Source: a bacterium (GTDB lineage Bacteria > Vulcanimicrobiota > Xenobia > Xenobiales > Xenobiaceae). From it: a stretch of DNA of 9,620 nt. The notes beneath the pieces are model-generated. The model had not been told where the DNA came from and made no database searches. It was given only the letters and a program-made list of their open reading frames with translations. The position numbers were made by a program, and so were the translations under genes. This document shows positions 1-6,224 of this stretch, one piece after another. The stretch spans positions 1 through 9,620 of the forward strand of contig JAFSXO010000071.1 of the NCBI GenBank assembly GCA_017444045.1. The letters are read 5' to 3'. How positions within the stretch are numbered: position 1 is the first letter of the stretch; each line of letters starts with the position of its first letter.

Positions 1-3
1 ATG

Positions 4-97
4 TTCAAGCACGTAACCGGTTCCGCGCAAGGCACATCTGAGCAAAGCGAAGCAGTGCCTTGCGCGGAAGCTGGTGAAGCGCGAATACGTTCGCGAA
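4..97. repeat. Structured dispersed repeat, copy A
   Basis: Imperfect palindrome at the left edge of the window. A perfect 15-bp stem pairs 21-35 with 55-69 around a 19-nt loop. It extends after a single bulged G (70) by five more pairs, 16-20 with 71-75, one of them G-T. A second small hairpin follows: CGCGAA (80-85), loop TACG, TTCGCG (90-95). The segment 4-75 aligns with 8013-8083 (copy B) in 56 of 72 columns by hand, keeping the stem, the bulged G and the order of blocks. No T-run follows the stem, so it is not an ordinary terminator for a gene to the left. Any outer arm on the left would lie outside the window. It could be a REP/MITE-type DNA repeat or a structured RNA; the sequence alone does not decide. 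Confidence 0.75.
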
Positions 98-157
98 ACA
101 CTAACTGAATGAAATTGCACGAATTCTTAAATTATTGGCTTTGATAAGGTGAAAATA

Positions 158-493
158 ATGATACAGTACCCAGATAACGCCAGCCTCAGCGAGCTTCAGA
201 GATACGTCAAAGAAAAATGCCGCGAACGCGGCTTCGACAAAGCCGAGGATTTGGAAACATATCTGCTGTTCAGCGAAGAGATAGGCGAGCTGGCCAAAGC
301 CATACGCCGCTTCAGAGGGCTGTTCAAGGAAGACGGCCGCACAGAAGCCCAAGTCCAGGCTCAAGCTCAGATAGCCGAAGAGATGGCCGATGTGCTGAGC
401 TACCTGCTTGAGCTGGCCAACCGCTTCGGCGTCGATTTAGACGGAGCATTCCGCAGCAAGGAAGCGATCAACGACAGGCGCCATTGGAGCTAA
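158..493 (+). CDS. MazG-like nucleotide pyrophosphohydrolase
   Basis: Small 111-residue all-alpha protein of the MazG-like NTP pyrophosphohydrolase superfamily, whose members hydrolyse (d)NTPs to NMP plus pyrophosphate to clean the nucleotide pool. The diagnostic acidic residues are visible: EEIGE at residues 40-44 and EEMAD at 74-78, the EExxE and ExxD pairs that bind Mg2+. The C-terminal helix, with LANRFGVDLDGAF, is also typical. It is a single-domain form, about the size of short stand-alone MazG-like proteins and far shorter than the two-domain E. coli MazG. ATG at 158 is chosen because AAGG (146-149) lies 8 nt upstream; the in-frame GTG at 149 overlaps that ribosome site and is unlikely. 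A Q/A-rich stretch (QVQAQAQ, residues 65-71) lies between the two motifs. The gene ends 43 bp before the convergent cytochrome gene. The exact substrate cannot be read from sequence. Confidence 0.85.
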   Translation: MIQYPDNASLSELQRYVKEKCRERGFDKAEDLETYLLFSEEIGELAKAIRRFRGLFKEDGRTEAQVQAQAQIAEEMADVLSYLLELANRFGVDLDGAFRSKEAINDRRHWS

Positions 494-536
494 AGATAGC
501 GGCAGCTACCAAAGGCTCAGCGCGCCGCCAGCGCAG

Positions 537-1280
537 CTATGGCTTTTCGTTTAACGGCAGCTTTGACTCCTCGGGGCGCCGATAATGGCTGTCGTGCACC
601 AGGCCGCTGTGACATTCCAGACAGTTTACAGCCGCAGCCTCCCCATCATCACCCGCATTGGCGGGCAGCTCTGCTCCTTCGGGACGCGGCATTCCGCGCT
701 TCTTCAGCTCCGCCCCCATTACCCCGTAATTAAGGCTGGCATCAATCTCGCCGTGGCAGCGATAGCAGTTGTCCACAACGATGCTCAGCGTTTCCGGCTT
801 GGCCTTGGGCACAAATGTCTCCAGCTCCCCCGCAGCCTGCAGCTGCCGCTGTCTGCTGACATTATTAATGCCCGCCTGAGCCTTGTAAGCATAAGCCTTA
901 GCCGCGCTTTGGTGTGGCACATGGCAGTCGTCGCAGGTGGCCTCCCCAGCATGGCCCGACACCTTCAGGGAATGCACATAGGGCTTCATAATATGGCAGG
1001 CACCGCATTCCTCGGTTCCGTCTATAGCCGCCACATTCAGGCTGAAGCGCACCCACAGGCCAAATACAACAGCCGTCAGCAAAATAGCGGCCACCGTAAG
1101 CTGAAGCCAGCGCGGCAGCAGACCGCTTTTGTTTTCCGCCGGAGCATCAGCGAAAGCTACGGCGGAGACGTCAGCGAGAGCATCGGCTGGGGTATCTGCG
1201 GAAACATCGGCAGATATTTTAGCAGGAGCTTCTTCCGGTACCTCTGCGGTAGCGTCAGTCTGCGGGCCTTCATTCAGCAT
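537..1280 (-). CDS. NapC/NirT/NrfH-family membrane-anchored tetraheme cytochrome c
   Basis: 247-residue protein with one N-terminal membrane helix (about residues 60-78) and four CxxCH heme c sites at 92-96, 116-120, 172-176 and 220-224. The first is CGACHIM, the CxxCHxM form in which Met is the axial ligand of heme 1 in NrfH/NapC-type quinol dehydrogenases. The family takes electrons from menaquinol in the membrane and passes them to an extracytoplasmic reductase such as nitrite reductase NrfA. Residues 1-58, ahead of the helix, form an unusual cytoplasmic leader of Ala/Asp/Pro-rich near-repeats (SAD, PAD, LAD, FAD); family members normally have a very short one. TGAGGAAGG lies 12-20 nt upstream of the ATG, somewhat far. 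It starts 30 bp after dapG on the same strand and may be co-transcribed. No reductase partner gene is adjacent, since mazG follows convergently, so the acceptor is unknown. The family call is firm; NrfH versus NapC or CymA type is open. Confidence 0.9.
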   Translation of the reverse strand: MLNEGPQTDATAEVPEEAPAKISADVSADTPADALADVSAVAFADAPAENKSGLLPRWLQLTVAAILLTAVVFGLWVRFSLNVAAIDGTEECGACHIMKPYVHSLKVSGHAGEATCDDCHVPHQSAAKAYAYKAQAGINNVSRQRQLQAAGELETFVPKAKPETLSIVVDNCYRCHGEIDASLNYGVMGAELKKRGMPRPEGAELPANAGDDGEAAAVNCLECHSGLVHDSHYRRPEESKLPLNEKP

Positions 1281-1310
1281 ATACTCGGCAGCCTTCCTCA
1301 GCTAACGCTC

Positions 1311-2615
1311 TCACAGAGCGAATTCCTTATGCAGGGACGCGGCCGCCAGCTGCATCTGCGCCTCCTGAACCACACAGGATATAGTAATGTGCGAATCGGT
1401 CGCGTAAAGCAGGCGCACAGACTCTCTGGCCAGGGCCTCGCAGATGCGGCGCATAACCCCCGGCACGCCGCGCATATTGTGCCCCACTATGGAGACTTTG
1501 GCGCAGTTCTGGCACACCGTAAAGCCATACCCCAGCTCGCGCAGATACTCGCGCACCTGCACCATATCGCTCTGGCTGATCAGGAAATACAGGTGGCTGT
1601 CGACAATATCGATCATGTCCAAGGAAACCAAATGCCTGGCCATAGATTCCAGCACATTCATGCGCGCCTGCTGATAATCCGTGGCCCAAGCCAAATCTAC
1701 GTTGATAGCGCAGCGGCCGGGCACGGTAACGATACCGGTTGCTACCTGCCCTCTCCCGGCCACGCGATCGGTCAAGGGCACGGCGTCTTCACTTGTTTCT
1801 GTAGCCAGCTTCGCGGCCTCTGCCTCGCCAAGGACTGACAGCTGCGCCTGCGGCATCTCGGTATCAGCGTCATCGGCTACGAGCAGGGTACCGGGATTGT
1901 CGGAGAAGGTTGAGCGAACCACAACAGCTATTCCATAGGCTTTGGCCATAACGGCAGCCCGGGGATGCAAGATGCGCGCCCCCTCGCGGGCCATCTCGCC
2001 TACCTCCATGTAGGTGAGTCGATCCAGCACTCTGGCCTCGCCCACACAGCGCGGATCGGCGGTCATAATGCCGTCGACATCGCTATAAATCTCCACCTTT
2101 TCCGCCTGCAGCGCAACACCAAGGGCCACTGCAGTAGTGTCGGAGCCCCCCCGTCCCAGAGTTGTTAAATTGCGCTGCGGAGAAAGCCCCTGAAAGCCGG
2201 CGACAACCGGCACCCTGCCGGACTCTAAAGCCGCGCGCAGCCTGCTGGGATCTATAGCCTTAATCTGGGCCTCGGTATGGCATTCATCGGTGAAGATTCC
2301 CGCCTGCTCGCCGCTAAAGGCCTGGGCCTCGATGCCCAGAGTACGCAGATAATGGCTCAGCACTACAGAAGATATAATTTCACCGCAGCCCATGAGCATA
2401 TCGCGCTCCTGGGGATCGCTGCTCTTGGCATAGGGAGCGATAAGCGATAGGAGTGAATCGGTTGCGTAAGGCGCCGGATAGCGCCCCATAGCCGAAACTA
2501 CCACCACAGGGCAGAAGCCTTCATCCTGCGCCAGGCGCACCTTCGCCGCCAGCCGTGACCATCCCAGCTCGCTGGCGACGGAGGTTCCCCCAAATTTCTG
2601 CACGATAATCCTCAT
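1311..2615 (-). CDS. dapG: Aspartate kinase, DapG type, with ACT domains
   Basis: Phosphorylates L-aspartate with ATP, the first step toward lysine, diaminopimelate, methionine and threonine. The 434-residue product starts MRIIVQKFGGTSVAS. The kinase domain covers about 1-245, with KFGGTS at 7-12, VVVVSAMGR at 37-45, GRGGSDTTA at 154-162 and DVDGIMTADPR at 179-189. Two ACT regulatory domains follow (about 290-434), with the NCAKVSIVG..M.GVPGV and ATDSHITI blocks that closely recall Bacillus DapG, which meso-diaminopimelate inhibits. Compared with the roughly 400-residue Bacillus enzyme, the extra length lies mainly in a Glu/Ala-rich linker (about 246-288) between kinase and ACT domains. The effector here is inferred, not seen. 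The ribosome site is AAAGG, 10 nt before the ATG. It lies 69 bp downstream of asd on the same strand, so the two are probably one operon. Confidence 0.95.
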   Translation of the reverse strand: MRIIVQKFGGTSVASELGWSRLAAKVRLAQDEGFCPVVVVSAMGRYPAPYATDSLLSLIAPYAKSSDPQERDMLMGCGEIISSVVLSHYLRTLGIEAQAFSGEQAGIFTDECHTEAQIKAIDPSRLRAALESGRVPVVAGFQGLSPQRNLTTLGRGGSDTTAVALGVALQAEKVEIYSDVDGIMTADPRCVGEARVLDRLTYMEVGEMAREGARILHPRAAVMAKAYGIAVVVRSTFSDNPGTLLVADDADTEMPQAQLSVLGEAEAAKLATETSEDAVPLTDRVAGRGQVATGIVTVPGRCAINVDLAWATDYQQARMNVLESMARHLVSLDMIDIVDSHLYFLISQSDMVQVREYLRELGYGFTVCQNCAKVSIVGHNMRGVPGVMRRICEALARESVRLLYATDSHITISCVVQEAQMQLAAASLHKEFAL

Positions 2616-2653
2616 TGTAGAAGCGCCTTTCCCAAAATTCCCGCCTTAGCCCC

Positions 2654-2679
2654 CTGCTCGGCGCTGCGCCGAAAAGCAG
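2654..2679 (-). other. Hairpin between asd and dapG
   Basis: The 69-bp gap between the asd stop and the dapG start holds an inverted repeat: TCGGCG (2658-2663), loop CTG, CGCCGA (2667-2672). It can extend through CTGC (2654-2657) and GCAG (2676-2679) with a small asymmetric loop. In the minus-strand transcript it lies just after the asd stop codon. It is not followed by a U-run, so intrinsic termination is unlikely. A processing, stability or translation-coupling role is possible but is inference. Confidence 0.4.
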
Positions 2680-2684
2680 ACCTA

Positions 2685-3701
2685 TCAGAGCAGATGCATG
2701 TCCACCAGCTTCTCGGCGATCTGCACCGCGTTAGAGGCCGCGCCCTTGCGCAGGTTATCCCCCACTACCCACATAGAGATGCCATTCTCGCAGCTCAGAT
2801 CCCGGCGGATGCGCCCCACCAGCACCAGATCCTGATGCTCCGCCTGTAGCGGTGTGGGATACACGCCGCTGGCCGGATCGTCCAGAACCTTAATGCCCGC
2901 CGCCTGACTAAGCTCCAAGCGCACCTGTTCAGGACTCGCAGGCAGCTCCGTCTGAAGCTGAACCGCCTCGCTGTGCGCATAGAACACCGGTACCCGCACA
3001 CATGTAGCCATAACCGGCATACTGGGACATCCCAAAATCTTATGGGTTTCATCGATCATCTTGCGCTCTTCGCCGCTGAAGCCCTCGGCATCAAAGCTGG
3101 CTATATGCGGAAAAAGATTGAACGCGATCTGATGTGGATACGCCTTAGGCTCAGGTATCGCTTCGCCGGCGGCCCAGGCCTGAACCTGAGCTTTAAGCTC
3201 AGCAATCGCCTCCTTGCCCGTGCCCGATACCGACTGATAGGTGGCCACCGACACGCGCTTCAGCCCCCAGCGACGCAGTACAGGAGCCAAGGCGACCACC
3301 ATCTGAATAGTAGAGCAGTTGGGGTTGGCGATGATGCCGTGATGGCCGCGCAGATGCTCCGGATTAACCTCAGGCACCACCAGGGGCACATCGGCATGCA
3401 TGCGATATGTCGAAGAATTATCGATAACAACGGCTCCGGCCCGCCGCGCTGCTGGTACATAATCAGCCGAGGCGATCTCTCCCCCAGCGAAAAGCGCTAT
3501 ATCTACGCCAGCGAAATCATAAGCTACTATATCTAAGACCTCGATGGGCTGCCCGCGAAATACCACCGTGCTGCCCGCAGAACGCGCCGTTGCCAAGGCC
3601 ACTACTCTGCCTACCGACAGACGGCTCTCTTCCAGCACCCGCAGCATCGTGCTGCCAACAGCACCGGTCACTCCAACAACAGCTACTACCAATTCCTTCA
3701 T
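2685..3701 (-). CDS. asd: Aspartate-semialdehyde dehydrogenase
   Basis: Reduces L-aspartyl-4-phosphate with NADPH to aspartate 4-semialdehyde, the branch point for lysine/diaminopimelate and for threonine/methionine. From ATG 3701 the protein has 338 residues, normal for the family. The N-terminal Rossmann loop is GVTGAVGSTML, the catalytic cysteine is Cys129 in NPNCSTIQ, and the substrate-binding segments SVSGTGKEAI, EERKMIDETHKI and RVPVFYAHSE are present. The start at 3701 is preferred because GAGG (3707-3710) lies 5 nt ahead; an in-frame GTG at 3707 overlaps that site. It lies between dapB and dapG on one strand. A MITE-like element occupies most of the 272-bp gap from dapB, so asd and dapG may depend on readthrough or on a promoter in or next to that element. 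No convincing promoter was found there. Confidence 0.96.
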   Translation of the reverse strand: MKELVVAVVGVTGAVGSTMLRVLEESRLSVGRVVALATARSAGSTVVFRGQPIEVLDIVAYDFAGVDIALFAGGEIASADYVPAARRAGAVVIDNSSTYRMHADVPLVVPEVNPEHLRGHHGIIANPNCSTIQMVVALAPVLRRWGLKRVSVATYQSVSGTGKEAIAELKAQVQAWAAGEAIPEPKAYPHQIAFNLFPHIASFDAEGFSGEERKMIDETHKILGCPSMPVMATCVRVPVFYAHSEAVQLQTELPASPEQVRLELSQAAGIKVLDDPASGVYPTPLQAEHQDLVLVGRIRRDLSCENGISMWVVGDNLRKGAASNAVQIAEKLVDMHLL

Positions 3702-3706
3702 AAACA

Positions 3707-3710
3707 CCTC
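3707..3710 (-). promoter_or_regulatory. Ribosome binding site that decides the asd start
   Basis: On the minus strand the sequence reads GCGAGGTGTTTATG. GAGG is 5 nt from ATG 3701. The alternative GTG start at 3707 begins inside this site and would leave it without a usable spacing. Confidence 0.7.
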
Positions 3711-3741
3711 GCTGACGCTAAGCTGCCGATATTAAATGTTA

Positions 3742-3971
3742 TTCCAATGCCATTTAGTTAAGGGTTCGCGGCATTGGTTATGCTCATTCATGCACGTTAG
3801 CGCAGCGTTGTACGTTTGCGTACAGGTTAGCGCACGACATGCGTTAAAGCTCGATTTCCCCAACAGCTTTGGCCACCCCCTCTGTCGCTAGCGCGACTTC
3901 TCCCCCTGCCATCCTTTAGGGGGAGCTATAATGGTGATCTATTGGCCATTGCTTAACTAAACGACATTGAA
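3742..3971. mobile_element. MITE-like element with terminal inverted repeats, no transposase
   Basis: Non-coding 230-bp block filling the asd-dapB gap. Its ends are imperfect inverted repeats, 3742-3762 and 3952-3971, matching at 18 of 21 aligned positions with a perfect 10-bp inner core (TTTAGTTAAG / CTTAACTAAA). TA lies directly outside each end (3740-3741 and 3972-3973), as expected for a TA target duplication of the Tc1/mariner-IS630 type, though TA is common in AT-rich DNA. The right end abuts the dapB stop codon (3974-3976) without damaging it. Inside lie several hairpins: 3744-3751 with 3770-3777, GTACG/CGTAC at 3810-3823, TTAGCGCA/TGCGTTAA at 3827-3847, and the REP-like pair listed separately. 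There is also a 9-bp direct repeat GTTAGCGCA (3796-3804, 3826-3834). No coding frame of note is present. MITE status is inference; a complex REP or BIME cluster is the alternative. Confidence 0.6.
3876..3925. repeat. REP-like double hairpin (GTCGC stem plus C-rich/G-rich stem)
   Basis: Two adjacent stems: GTCGC (3884-3888), loop TAGC, GCGAC (3893-3897), then CTCCCCCT (3900-3907), a 10-nt loop, AGGGGGAG (3918-3925). A second C-rich run, CCCCCT (3876-3881), could compete for the same G-run and would then enclose the first stem. The layout recalls the C-rich and G-rich intergenic repeats widespread in Firmicutes genomes (recollection, not a search). No T-run follows on either strand, so a simple terminator is not supported. 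Confidence 0.65.
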
Positions 3972-3988
3972 TATTATTCAATAATATT
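3970..3988. repeat. AT-only palindrome across the dapB stop codon
   Basis: AATATTATT (3970-3978), a central C (3979), and AATAATATT (3980-3988) form a perfect 9+1+9 palindrome. It covers the last dapB codons, its TAA stop (3974-3976) and the right edge of the MITE-like element. It may be chance in an AT-rich spot or a favoured insertion site. Confidence 0.6.
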
Positions 3989-4789
3989 TTCCAGGCCGTT
4001 GACCACGCCTTTTACCGAGCGCACCCGCTCAATGGCAAATACTACACCAGGCATAAAGCAGGCTCGTCCCGTGGTATTGTGGATAATATGGAAGGTCTCC
4101 TCCGTACCGCCAAATACGACCTCCTGTTGGGCCACTACACCGGGCATGCGCACCGAATGAATGCGCACACCGCCCATGTTGCCCCCGCGGGCACCCTTGA
4201 GGTTTTCCTCTCCCAGCGAACAGGAGCGGAAACCGGTATTAGCGCGGGCCCGGTTCATCAGCTCAGCCGTCCTCCGCGCCGTCCCTGAAGGAGCGTCTAG
4301 CTTGCGCTCGTGGTGGCGCTCAATTATCTCCGCCCAGCGGAAATAACGGGATGCCTCGGCGGCAAAGCGCATCATAAGCACCGCTCCCAGGGCAAAATTA
4401 GGGGCGTAAAGCAGCGAATAGCCTTTTTCGTTGGCCAGCGCGTTAATCTCATCTTCGTCAGCGCGAGGCACATTGGTAGTTCCTACAATACAGGCGACAT
4501 TGTGAGCAAAAGCCTCAAGCACCGTGGCTTTGACGTTGCTTCCAGTCGAGACCTCGACCAGCACTCCCCCCTGAGCCGCTTCCATGGCCTCGGCCATGTC
4601 AACCGTCACCAGCACGCCGCAAGGCTCCCCGAGAACCAGCTCGCCAATATCCTCTCCCAAATGGCGGGCATGCCCCAAGGCCGCAACCAGACGCATATCG
4701 GCGCGCGCCAAAACCGTGCGCACTATTTCGCGCCCCATTTTGCCAGTAGCACCGGAAACTACCACTCGAATCTCATCGAGACTATCCAT
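3974..4789 (-). CDS. dapB: 4-hydroxy-tetrahydrodipicolinate reductase
   Basis: Reduces the DapA product with NAD(P)H to tetrahydrodipicolinate on the way to diaminopimelate and lysine. The 271-residue length is standard. The N-terminal nucleotide-binding loop is VSGATGKMGR (about 11-20). VGTTNV (102-107) and APNFALG (129-135) follow. The family signature RHHERKLDAPSGTA spans 158-171, with the catalytic His-Lys pair at His159 and Lys163. The C-terminal MGGVRIHSVRMPGVV and FGGTEETF blocks are also typical. The ribosome site GAGGG (4796-4800) is 6 nt before the ATG. It lies 56 bp downstream of the M16 peptidase gene on the same strand, so probably in the same transcript. The last codons, GAA AAT ATT ATT GAA TAA, fall in an AT-only palindrome, and the MITE-like element begins 2 bp after the stop. 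Confidence 0.96.
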   Translation of the reverse strand: MDSLDEIRVVVSGATGKMGREIVRTVLARADMRLVAALGHARHLGEDIGELVLGEPCGVLVTVDMAEAMEAAQGGVLVEVSTGSNVKATVLEAFAHNVACIVGTTNVPRADEDEINALANEKGYSLLYAPNFALGAVLMMRFAAEASRYFRWAEIIERHHERKLDAPSGTARRTAELMNRARANTGFRSCSLGEENLKGARGGNMGGVRIHSVRMPGVVAQQEVVFGGTEETFHIIHNTTGRACFMPGVVFAIERVRSVKGVVNGLENIIE

Positions 4790-4845
4790 TTTTAACCCTC
4801 ACTACAATGCAGTTTAGTTTATTCTATACTGTTTAATTCAGAATG

Positions 4846-6099
4846 CTAACCTGGGCATACAGCCCCATCTAATTCCCGCAAAGGCCCTACCGCCGCTAGG
4901 GTAAAGCGCTCCGGAGCGAGCAGCTCCTGAGCCAAAGCCACGACATCGGCGCAGGTTACGCTGTCGATGCGCTCATTAAATTCGGCTTCATCGATGTAGC
5001 GGCCGTGGTAGCATTCGGTCTTAGCCATACGCATCATCCGCGCCGCCGTTGATTCTAAGCCAAGAGCCAGATTGCCCTTAATATATTCGCGTGAGCGTTC
5101 CAGCTCGGCCTGAGCGATTCCGTTCTGGCACAGATCATCGACGACCTGACGGCTCAGCTGCACGACCTGCTCGGCTTTATCGGGCGAAGTGCCGGCATAT
5201 ATGCCAAAGCTGCCGCAGTCGCGATAGCTGTTCAGGAAGGTGCCCACCGCATAAGCCAGCCCGCGCTTTTCGCGAATCTCCTGGAACAGCCGGCAGGACA
5301 TAGAGCCGCCCAAAACGCTGTCAAGCACCAGCATAGCGTAACGGCGCGGATCGTCAGCGGACAGGGAGGTGACTCCCAGGCAGAGATTTACCTGCTCATC
5401 GTCTCTATACCGCAGCACCTTAGCGGAATGCGCCTGGGGCAGACCGCCAGCCAGCAAATCCGGGGCTTTCTTCGCCCGAGGCAGCTCCCAGGATGCTACG
5501 CGGGCCACCAAATCCTCGTGCTTTACCGCGCCCGCTACGGCGACCACCAAACGCTCAGAGGTATACAGCTCGCGCTGATAGCGCAGAAAATCAGAGCGCC
5601 CCATAGAGCTAATAGCGTCTCGGTTTCCCAATATCGGCAGGCCCAGCGGATGCTCGCCCCACATAGTACGGTGAAATAGCTCGAAGGCTACATCCTCGGG
5701 ACTGTCCTCGTACATGCTGATTTCTTCCAGGACAACCCCTTTTTCGCGTTCCAGCTCAGCCTCGTCAAACACGGAATGCAGGAACATATCGCTGAGCACG
5801 TCCCAGGCCAGCCCAAAATGCCTTTCCACGGCGCGCACATAGAAGCAGGTGTGCTCCTTTTCGGTATACGCGTTTGTCTGCGCGCCAACGCCATCCATAG
5901 CCTGGGCAATTTCGGCCGCCGAACGGCGCGCGGTACCCTTAAAAAGCATATGCTCCATAAAATGAGAAAGGCCGGCCTGTCCAGCCCCTTCATAACGGGA
6001 GCCAGTTTTTACCCAAAGCCCCAAGGAGCAGGAGCTAAAGCCCGGCACAGGTTCGGACAGAACTACCGTTCCATTGTCCAGCACCGTTTTTTGCACCAT
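4846..6099 (-). CDS. M16 family zinc metallopeptidase (MPP-like)
   Basis: 417-residue inverzincin-type peptidase. The inverted zinc motif HFMEH is at residues 46-50, with Glu49 as the general base, and the distal zinc ligand is Glu126 in LEEISMYED, 76 residues later as the family expects. The second half (about 165-400) is the non-catalytic M16C-type domain, with GGSMSCRLFQEIREKRGLAYAV. The length fits single-chain bacterial homologues of mitochondrial processing peptidase, which act as dimers. No signal peptide is seen, so it is probably cytoplasmic. Bacillus has a comparable gene (ymxG/mlpA) close to its dpa-asd-dapG-dapA cluster, and the position here before dapB-asd-dapG matches that (established synteny, recalled). 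The natural substrate is not known from sequence. The ribosome site is weak (TAGG close to the ATG), with the neighbouring GTAGG as an alternative. Confidence 0.92.
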   Translation of the reverse strand: MVQKTVLDNGTVVLSEPVPGFSSCSLGLWVKTGSRYEGAGQAGLSHFMEHMLFKGTARRSAAEIAQAMDGVGAQTNAYTEKEHTCFYVRAVERHFGLAWDVLSDMFLHSVFDEAELEREKGVVLEEISMYEDSPEDVAFELFHRTMWGEHPLGLPILGNRDAISSMGRSDFLRYQRELYTSERLVVAVAGAVKHEDLVARVASWELPRAKKAPDLLAGGLPQAHSAKVLRYRDDEQVNLCLGVTSLSADDPRRYAMLVLDSVLGGSMSCRLFQEIREKRGLAYAVGTFLNSYRDCGSFGIYAGTSPDKAEQVVQLSRQVVDDLCQNGIAQAELERSREYIKGNLALGLESTAARMMRMAKTECYHGRYIDEAEFNERIDSVTCADVVALAQELLAPERFTLAAVGPLRELDGAVCPG

Positions 6100-6224
6100 A
6101 GCCTACCAACCTACAAAGCCTGCAGAACAGCGCCGCCGCTGGCAAAACAGCCAAAGCATACCGAGAAATCTTATACAGACCAGCACTATTCTAGAATCTA
6201 AAACTTAATAGAATTCTCTTCGAC
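6100..6224 (-). other. recN-M16 peptidase intergenic region with small hairpins
   Basis: This 125-bp gap has no gene. On the minus strand it runs from an AT-rich part near recN (palindrome TTCTAGAA) to a GC-rich part with CAGCG-CCGC-CGCTG (6128-6141) and a neighbouring GCTG/CAGC pair. TATAAG around 6169-6174 could be a -10 box for the peptidase gene, but no good -35 accompanies it. No terminator with a T-run was found after recN. Confidence 0.35.

Noticed and set aside
149..157. GTG start for the MazG-like gene
   Set aside because: The GTG overlaps the AAGG ribosome site, whereas ATG 158 has proper spacing.
494..536. Bidirectional terminator between mazG and the cytochrome gene
   Set aside because: Only a GC-rich interrupted stem built on GCGC repeats is visible, with no T-run on either side.
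585..1838. Long plus-strand open frame (417 codons) opposite the cytochrome and dapG
   Set aside because: It runs antisense across two clearly identified genes, has no recognisable motif and no ribosome site, and is explained by codon bias in the real genes.
3884..3930. Intrinsic terminator for dapB or asd
   Set aside because: The stems are strong but no T-run follows on either strand.
3927..3932. Perfect TATAAT on the plus strand inside the MITE-like element
   Set aside because: No -35 hexamer at a workable distance, and it would point antisense into dapB.
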